A DNA stretch of 12,355 nucleotides, from contig CAZZKJ010000059.1 of the NCBI GenBank assembly GCA_964654695.1, positions 1-12,355 on the forward strand. Direction: 5' to 3'. The notes beneath the pieces are model-generated. The model was not told the DNA's origin. It was given only the letters and a program-made list of their open reading frames with translations, and searched no databases. Source of the DNA: CAZZKJ01 sp964654695. Its GTDB lineage: Bacteria; Krumholzibacteriota; Krumholzibacteriia; WVZY01. Both the position numbers and the translations under genes were made by a program. The stretch's first letter is position 1, and the number at the start of each line of letters is the position of its first letter. Below, in pieces: positions 7,566-12,355 of the stretch.

Positions 7566-9482
7566 ATGACCAATTCGAAAGAACAAGTGCTGGAATTTAC
7601 GCATTTATTCCGCATGCTTCAATTGGTTCACGAGATGGACAGCGTCGAGAAAGTTCATCGCATGCTTCTATCCTTTGCCACCTGCGGAGACGTAATCGGT
7701 TTCAAAAGGGCGATGCTCTTTGAAGTGGATAATAACAAAAAGCAAATCAGGGGTATTATGGGATGCGAAAAAGGAATGACCGCATCCGAAAAGGAAATTG
7801 ATGGAAGCAGCTTTGAAGATTTTGCTCATGAAATATTCATAAGTTTCGAGCATATCGAATGCGGCGCCTTGACGATGAAATCCAGGGCGTTTTGCATACC
7901 GTTCGATATGCATAGGTCCGCCCTTGTCAAAGCCGCGAAGACCCACTATCCGGTATTGGCCGAGGGACGGATGAGTGAATTCAAATCCGATCCATTTTTT
8001 GAATTTTTTGAACCTGAGAGTTATGTCGCCGTTCCCATAACTGCGCCCCATGATAGACACGAGGGCGAATCGGGCGATGTCACATTCGTGCTGACTGCGG
8101 ATAATGGTACCGGAGGAAGGGCGATAGATATCAACCGTATTTCACTTCTGTTTAGCCTGTGCCAACGCGGGGCTTTGGCGGCAAAGAACCTGATGGATTC
8201 CGCAGAAAGTAAAAGAAGAATCAGGATCATCAAAAAGATGATCAAATTGCTGGCCGATCTCAATACCGGCCGTAAACCGGACGACAACCTTCGACTGGCT
8301 GCGTCGATGATCTGTAGAAGCATGAATTCAACCGGCGTCCTGCTCAAGGACTACTCCAGCGGTAGAACCCTCCACATAAAGAGGGTTCATGAATTATCCT
8401 TATCCGGTGAGGATCACGATATCGCAGTATCTGAATGCATGGAGAAACTGCTGGACAGGGTTGGTGGAAAAGTACAATTGATAAGCGGCGATCATAAATA
8501 TCCTCTCCTCTCCGACGATGCGGGTGTGGCTGGATTCATCGCAAATCCGCTTGTATGCAATGGAGACGTGGTTGGGGCAATAGCCGTTTATATGGATAAG
8601 AATGAATTGAGTGATGGCGCGGTGAGATTTTCATCGGAAGACAGGGCATTTTTGGAGATTTGCTCGGGACTCGTTGCTAATTCGCTCGGCGCATCCTGGC
8701 AGCAGGAAAGATTGAAGAAAGACGAGAGCGCCCTCGAAGAGTTCAGGAGCAACCTGGCCAGGGAGCGTTTGAAATCCAGAATCGGTGAAAAAGGCATCGA
8801 ATATTCCCGGAAGATACGGAATAAATCCGCCCGAATGAAAAAACTGTTGCACCAGGCTGTCAAAGATCCTTCCAACCTGGAGCAGGCGGTCGGTCTCATC
8901 AAAGATATTGAGAATCAGACCAAATGCTATCTTGATGAGTATTCAGGGGAACATGCAAGCTTTCGCCCGATCGATTTTTATGAAGTGGTCCGCAGGGTTT
9001 CTTCGGCCTGGCAGCAACGAATGCGGTCCAGGAATATTGATGTTGTTTCCAAAATTCCAGAAAAAGGCCCAGTGCTCCTGATGGATAATAAAAAACTTGA
9101 TCTTGCTTTGAATCATATCATGAACTGCATCGGGTCGAGTTTGGTCGAGCACGATAAAGCTCTCATCGAATGTACATCCGATGAAGAAATCGCCCGAGTA
9201 GTTTTGGCGGATACGGGTTCCGGGCTGCCCGGCGATATTCTTTCAAGATTATTCATGCCGTTTTGCAGTCTCGAACACAATGATGAAAGAAAAAACGCTC
9301 TTTCTCTCGCAGGGGAAATAATTCAAATACACGGCGGCGAGATTGCTATGAAAACATCTATAAGCTGGAAAACCATTTTGATCTTGAGTTTCAAAATATC
9401 GGCCAATAAGGACAGAAGAAAAAATAGAAGCGAACGCAGGCGGTCTCAAAAAGATAGGAGGGATTCAATTAAATATAATTAA
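7566..9482 (+). CDS. GAF-GAF sensor with a degenerate histidine-kinase C-terminus (predicted pseudokinase)
   Basis: The protein has 638 residues and no membrane segment. Its start follows GAGGA at 7556-7560. Residues about 10-210 form a first GAF-type domain (GFKRAMLFEVD at 45-55, YVAVPI at 153-158). Residues about 225-378 form a second (NPLVCNGDVVGAIAVYMD at 327-344). A coiled linker follows, then a kinase-like part. The helix that should carry SHELRNPL reads SRKIRNKS (414-421), so the phospho-accepting His is Arg415 and the conserved Pro is Lys420. The ATPase-like part keeps an N-box-like LNHIMNC (515-521) and G1 box DTGSG (549-553). The GxGLG lid is missing: NALSLAGEIIQIHGGEI stands in its place. 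The protein ends in a basic tail (about 615-638). It should sense a ligand and act without autophosphorylation, perhaps by pairing with the kinase encoded next. A sigma-54 promoter precedes it. Confidence 0.75.
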   Translation: MTNSKEQVLEFTHLFRMLQLVHEMDSVEKVHRMLLSFATCGDVIGFKRAMLFEVDNNKKQIRGIMGCEKGMTASEKEIDGSSFEDFAHEIFISFEHIECGALTMKSRAFCIPFDMHRSALVKAAKTHYPVLAEGRMSEFKSDPFFEFFEPESYVAVPITAPHDRHEGESGDVTFVLTADNGTGGRAIDINRISLLFSLCQRGALAAKNLMDSAESKRRIRIIKKMIKLLADLNTGRKPDDNLRLAASMICRSMNSTGVLLKDYSSGRTLHIKRVHELSLSGEDHDIAVSECMEKLLDRVGGKVQLISGDHKYPLLSDDAGVAGFIANPLVCNGDVVGAIAVYMDKNELSDGAVRFSSEDRAFLEICSGLVANSLGASWQQERLKKDESALEEFRSNLARERLKSRIGEKGIEYSRKIRNKSARMKKLLHQAVKDPSNLEQAVGLIKDIENQTKCYLDEYSGEHASFRPIDFYEVVRRVSSAWQQRMRSRNIDVVSKIPEKGPVLLMDNKKLDLALNHIMNCIGSSLVEHDKALIECTSDEEIARVVLADTGSGLPGDILSRLFMPFCSLEHNDERKNALSLAGEIIQIHGGEIAMKTSISWKTILILSFKISANKDRRKNRSERRRSQKDRRDSIKYN

Positions 9483-9530
9483 CGGTCCTGATTCATCACC
9501 TGCCGCCGCCGTCAAGTGGGAAAAAAATTA

Positions 9531-9654
9531 CCACCGGACGGATCGATTTCGCCCTCCCGGGGATGCCGGCAACCACCAAATAAAAACTGCCGCTGTAACA
9601 TATTTTATATAAATAAATTACGCTTGCGCCCTTCCGGCCGATTATTTCCGGTGG
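9531..9654. repeat. Widely spaced inverted repeat upstream of the PAS kinase promoter
   Basis: CCACCGGA (9531-9538) and its exact complement TCCGGTGG (9647-9654) flank the spacer between the two kinase-like genes. An A/T-rich tract (about 9598-9620) lies between them. The second copy ends ten bases before the sigma-54 element at 9664. They could be paired activator sites with a bendable tract between. Chance occurrence of an 8-bp match is possible. No terminator for the upstream gene was found here. Confidence 0.25.
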
Positions 9655-9663
9655 GCGGCATTC

Positions 9664-9678
9664 TGGCATGCAGTTTGC
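9664..9678 (+). promoter_or_regulatory. Sigma-54 (-24/-12) promoter of the PAS kinase operon
   Basis: CTGGCATG with TTGC (core 9664-9678) matches the sigma-54 consensus except T for the C of TGGCAC, and has the exact 12-base spacing from G9666 to C9678. Transcription would start near 9690. The ATG at 9668 lies inside the -24 element and could not be translated from this transcript, so the first usable start is the ATG at 9695. Confidence 0.65.
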
Positions 9679-9694
9679 GCTCGAGACCGTTGTG

Positions 9695-11260
9695 ATGGAA
9701 AGATCCCGCCAGCGCAAAGATACGGTTCACAAGTACGGAGCCTTCCTGGAGCTCATTAAAGACCCCCTGGTAGCGGTCGATGACGGCGGCAGGGTAATTG
9801 TGTCCAACGAGGCGGCAAAACGTTTTCTGAGATTTAGTTCCTTTAGAAATATCGAAGGAGTTAAGAGTTCCTCAGAGGAGGCGCCGGTATTATTCGACCC
9901 GGGAGAAATCAAGCTTCTTATAAAAAAAGCACCGATTTCTAATCATCGTCTCATGGACAGATGGGGCAGGAAGACGAATCTTGCCGCGGACAGCGCGGCC
10001 TTGCCGGTTCTGAGGGAGTACCCGGGCGCCAGGCTGATACATTTCAAAGATCTTTCCTTGATTTTGAACAAAATGTCGTGGACGGATGAAACCATCGCCA
10101 TGGTTTCCCACGAGCTTAAGAACCCGCTGTCGGCAATGAAAAACGTAGTAAACATTCTCCTGTCCGAAAACGCCGGGCCTCTGACCGGGCGGCAGGAAAA
10201 ATTCCTGACTGCGGCCGAACGCAGCGTCGGCAGGCTGGTCAATTTACTTGAAAACGTGCTGGATATATCGAAACTGAACTCGGGAACGTTGAGCGTTGAC
10301 CGGGATTGGATATGCCTCGCTTCTTTCATGCGCGAGACCGTAAATTCGTTTGAAACTCTTTTCAACCTCCATGGCGTCAAAGTAAAACGGCATCTTGAAG
10401 AAGGAATCAAAAAAATATATGCAGATTCTTCCAAACTGGAGCAGGTTATTATCAACCTGCTGAGCAATGCGGTGAAATTCACTCCCGCTGACGGTGAAAT
10501 AGTACTGTCCGCTGCGTCCGCGGGAAGGGAAAGTCTTGAACGCGAACTGCGGCTCCTTCCCTGGGATGATCTTCCCAAAGCCTCTTTCCTGCGGTTTGCG
10601 GTCAGGGATAACGGTATAGGCATGAACGAGGAGACGCTTGCGAACTTGTTCACACCGTATTATGGACAGTCCGGGAAAAAATTGAGCGGAGGATCGCATC
10701 TGGGTCTAAATATTTGCAAAACACTTGTTGAAATTCAAGATGGTAGACTGCAGGTAGAAAGCCGGCTTGGGATCGGTACCGAGGTCTTGTTTTATCTCCC
10801 CAAGGATGAAAGAACCGCATATATGCTTCATGGGTTAAGAGTGATCAAGGGATTTATAAAGGAACTGCAAAAGGAAAATCGAAAGCTCTTCCTGGCCTTG
10901 ATCGGTAAGGAAAGCGGGGAGTGCTGGATGAATATGTGCAGCTCCTGGAGAACAATTCCCGAAATTAATCCCGCCGACGGCGGGTACAAAGGCGAAAAAT
11001 TCCTATTGTGGCCGATCAGCGAATATCTGGCGGCCGCATTGATAATAGACAAGGATATTGATAGCCCGGTCGATAAAATGTTCAATAAAAATTGTTCGTC
11101 GAACGGCGCGGGCTCCTACTCCTTTGACGGTCATTTTGTTGGAGCGAGTTCCAGTGAAGAGTGCGGTTTCAAAATTGAGACGCTTTTCAATCAGTCCATG
11201 AATAAATTGAAACGCGCCGGAAACCCCCTCAATAGCAGATTCTGTCGAACGAATCGATAG
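9695..11260 (+). CDS. PAS-domain sensor histidine kinase with a C-terminal degenerate GGDEF-like domain
   Basis: The protein has 521 residues from the ATG at 9695; an ATG at 9668 would add nine. The later start is preferred because the earlier one lies in the promoter, though no clear ribosome site precedes either. Residues about 13-125 resemble a PAS sensor (LIKDPLVAVDDGGRVIVSNE). The kinase core is complete: phospho-accepting His139 in SHELKNPL, N-box NLLSNAVKF (254-262), G1 box DNGIG (305-309), F-box-like LFTPYY and G2 box GSHLGL (333-338). It should autophosphorylate from ATP in the cytoplasm. Residues about 378-510 are extra. They contain YKGEKFLLW where GGDEF proteins have GGDEF plus a hydrophobic strand, then GAGSYSFDG and LFNQSMNKLKRAG, which echo the closing strands and helix of that fold. 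This suggests a non-catalytic remnant. The response regulator starts 23 bases after its stop. Confidence 0.85.
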   Translation: MERSRQRKDTVHKYGAFLELIKDPLVAVDDGGRVIVSNEAAKRFLRFSSFRNIEGVKSSSEEAPVLFDPGEIKLLIKKAPISNHRLMDRWGRKTNLAADSAALPVLREYPGARLIHFKDLSLILNKMSWTDETIAMVSHELKNPLSAMKNVVNILLSENAGPLTGRQEKFLTAAERSVGRLVNLLENVLDISKLNSGTLSVDRDWICLASFMRETVNSFETLFNLHGVKVKRHLEEGIKKIYADSSKLEQVIINLLSNAVKFTPADGEIVLSAASAGRESLERELRLLPWDDLPKASFLRFAVRDNGIGMNEETLANLFTPYYGQSGKKLSGGSHLGLNICKTLVEIQDGRLQVESRLGIGTEVLFYLPKDERTAYMLHGLRVIKGFIKELQKENRKLFLALIGKESGECWMNMCSSWRTIPEINPADGGYKGEKFLLWPISEYLAAALIIDKDIDSPVDKMFNKNCSSNGAGSYSFDGHFVGASSSEECGFKIETLFNQSMNKLKRAGNPLNSRFCRTNR

Positions 11261-11283
11261 TGGTTTTTTACAGGAGAGTAAAA

Positions 11284-11691
11284 ATGGAAGATTTAAGAGT
11301 ACTGCTGGTCGATGATGAACAGGATATAGTCGATACAATCAAGTACAGCCTCGAGCTGAGAGGTTTGAGGGTGGATACCGCATACGACGGTTTAACAGCG
11401 GAAAAAATGGCAAAAAGCGGGAAATACAAACTAATAATATTGGATGTAATGCTTCCGGGAAGGAATGGATACGAAGTTTCCAGGATCATCAAGGAAGATA
11501 CTGAGGCGGGGAAACTGCCCGCGATCAACATCCTTCTCATAACGGCAAGAAAACTCGAAGATGAATTCAGGGAAGACTTCGTTTCCACGTGGTCCAAAGC
11601 GGACGCGTGCTTGTATAAACCGTTTGAACTCGAAGAGCTTCTTGACAAAACTTCATCCCTGCTCTCGACTGCGCAGGGCATATCCGGTTGA
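11284..11691 (+). CDS. Single-domain response regulator (receiver domain only)
   Basis: The protein has 135 residues and is only a receiver domain, with no DNA-binding or enzymatic output. The ATG at 11284 follows AGGAGAG (11272-11278). An upstream in-frame GTG at 11260 has no such site. Visible residues are the acidic pair Asp10-Asp11 in LLVDDEQ, the phosphorylation site Asp54 in LILDVMLPG-type context (IILDVMLPG), Thr87 in LLITARK and Lys112 in YKPFE. All the active-site residues of a working receiver are therefore present. It lies 23 bases after the kinase stop and 49 bases before the small His-box protein, in one probable operon. It is the likely phosphate acceptor for the PAS kinase and may pass phosphate on or act by binding a partner. 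Confidence 0.92.
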   Translation: MEDLRVLLVDDEQDIVDTIKYSLELRGLRVDTAYDGLTAEKMAKSGKYKLIILDVMLPGRNGYEVSRIIKEDTEAGKLPAINILLITARKLEDEFREDFVSTWSKADACLYKPFELEELLDKTSSLLSTAQGISG

Positions 11692-11740
11692 TGCTATTTG
11701 CCCGTTAGGCAGTGCGTAATCAGTTTAAGGATTTTTGAGC

Positions 11741-12148
11741 ATGAAAAATGAGAAGAATAAAGATCATCCTGTATTTCAGGATATTGTACCCACAGAAACC
11801 GCCGGCGAACAAATCCGGCGAAAAAAAGTTATTGCCGAAGGGATAGAGGCAATTGCCGCGTCCTTGAATCACGAGATTAACAATCCGCTGACGTCGATAA
11901 TCGGCAATACCCAGCTGCTTCTGCAAAAGGAGTTCGGCGGGGAAGTCACGGTTAAAAGACAGCTCAAATCGATAGAGTACAGCGCAGTTTTGATCAAAAG
12001 ATTGATTTCAAGACTTGGCTCAATCGAATCCTTGGCTTTTCTTAAAGATGGAGATGAAGAAAAACACGTTGATTTAAAAACGTCCAAATGTGAAAAATGG
12101 ATTGAAGACGACGAAGATCAGGCCCTGCAGGATCCCCGGTTGTTTTGA
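11741..12148 (+). CDS. Stand-alone histidine-kinase dimerisation/phosphoacceptor domain protein lacking an ATPase domain
   Basis: The protein has 135 residues. The ATG at 11741 has AAGGA at 11727-11731, nine bases before it. Residues about 29-100 form a two-helix DHp (HisKA-like) domain with a canonical H-box LNHEINNPLTSIIGNTQLLL (42-61), His44 being the phospho-acceptor. The second helix runs about 72-93. After it come only about 40 residues, Asp/Glu/Lys-rich, and then TGA. No N-, G1- or G2-box follows in any frame before the tRNA promoter, so there is no sign of a simple frameshift or truncation. It cannot bind ATP by itself. It could act as a phosphotransfer protein like Spo0B, be phosphorylated in trans by a partner kinase, or be a phosphatase of the adjacent receiver. 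No membrane segment or signal peptide is present. Confidence 0.8.
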   Translation: MKNEKNKDHPVFQDIVPTETAGEQIRRKKVIAEGIEAIAASLNHEINNPLTSIIGNTQLLLQKEFGGEVTVKRQLKSIEYSAVLIKRLISRLGSIESLAFLKDGDEEKHVDLKTSKCEKWIEDDEDQALQDPRLF

Positions 12149-12199
12149 TTAACTCTTTGAAATGCAATCAAATAAACGCTCATTCCGCTAAAAATTAAG

Positions 12200-12228
12200 T
12201 TGACGAATCGGCAGGTGCTGGTTAGAAT
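12200..12228 (+). promoter_or_regulatory. Sigma-70 promoter of the tRNA-Phe gene
   Basis: TTGACG (12200-12205) and TAGAAT (12223-12228), each five of six to consensus, have the optimal 17-base spacing. Transcription would start near 12235, about 59 bases before the mature tRNA, leaving a 5' leader for RNase P to remove. No terminator was seen between the upstream gene stop (12148) and this promoter. Confidence 0.65.
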
Positions 12229-12293
12229 CCCCAATCATTTGAAGTAATTGCTGCACACGCCCGCATACCGGCTCTTGGATTACCAAAAGCGGT

Positions 12294-12355
<62 letters not shown>

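Noticed and set aside
9483..9663. Possible riboswitch or structured leader in the 180-base gap before the PAS kinase
   Set aside because: I could not recognise any known riboswitch core, and the region lies upstream of the predicted transcript start near 9690.
9943..10653. A 236-codon open frame on the minus strand inside the PAS kinase gene
   Set aside because: It lies wholly opposite a well-supported kinase core, has a Ser/Arg/Leu-rich composition typical of antisense frames and shows no recognisable domain or ribosome site.
11268..11681. A 137-codon minus-strand open frame opposite the response regulator
   Set aside because: It mirrors the receiver gene almost exactly and its Ser-rich sequence has no family features.
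11686..11701. GG and TTGC resembling a fourth sigma-54 promoter before the small DHp gene
   Set aside because: The distance between the GG and the GC is two bases too long (14 instead of 12), which sigma-54 does not tolerate.
12124..12139. CTGCAGGATCCCCGG resembles cloning-vector polylinker sequence
   Set aside because: Only adjacent PstI- and BamHI-like sites match. The rest of the polylinker is missing and the bases sit in the open frame of the small DHp gene, so chance is the better explanation.

Overview
The window reads as part of a Gram-negative chromosome of moderate G+C. Support for this is an OmpA-type outer-membrane protein with a signal peptide, ordinary housekeeping genes (uvrA, mazG, galE, tRNA-Phe) and heavy use of sigma-54 (-24/-12) promoters. 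DUF1844, thrombospondin type 3 repeats and GAF-domain sensors would suit Desulfobacterota, myxobacterial relatives or a neighbouring candidate phylum. That placement is inference only; no marker in the window fixes it. I see no insertion sequence, phage gene or CRISPR array.

Left part (1-2616): the first 62 bases hold, on the minus strand, a piece of an FAD-dependent glycerol-3-phosphate dehydrogenase (GlpD). It has a stop codon directly upstream and no start codon. A DUF1844 gene follows, then a secreted OmpA-like protein with a predicted N-terminal barrel, five calcium-binding-type repeats and a peptidoglycan-binding C-terminus. The OmpA-like gene has its own sigma-54 promoter and ends in a strong hairpin terminator.

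Middle part (2791-7439): mazG (minus) and uvrA (plus) diverge from a 117-bp spacer. Both must start well inside their longest open frames. uvrA is translationally coupled to galE through an ATGA overlap. This part is housekeeping: nucleotide-pool cleaning, excision repair and sugar-nucleotide supply.

Right part (7440-12148): four signalling genes. The first encodes a GAF-GAF protein with a kinase-like C-terminus in which the phospho-accepting His is replaced by Arg and the ATP-lid glycines are lost, so it is probably a pseudokinase. The second encodes an apparently active PAS histidine kinase with an extra C-terminal domain that looks like a decayed GGDEF domain. A single-domain response regulator and a small protein made of a His-bearing dimerisation domain without any ATPase domain follow. 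Near-consensus sigma-54 promoters precede both kinase-like genes. The kinase, regulator and small protein are close together and probably co-transcribed. The parts fit a phosphorelay with a sensory pseudokinase, which is the most unusual content of the window. No output domain and no sigma-54 activator is present, so targets and activator must lie elsewhere.

The window ends inside a tRNA-Phe(GAA) gene preceded by a good sigma-70 promoter.
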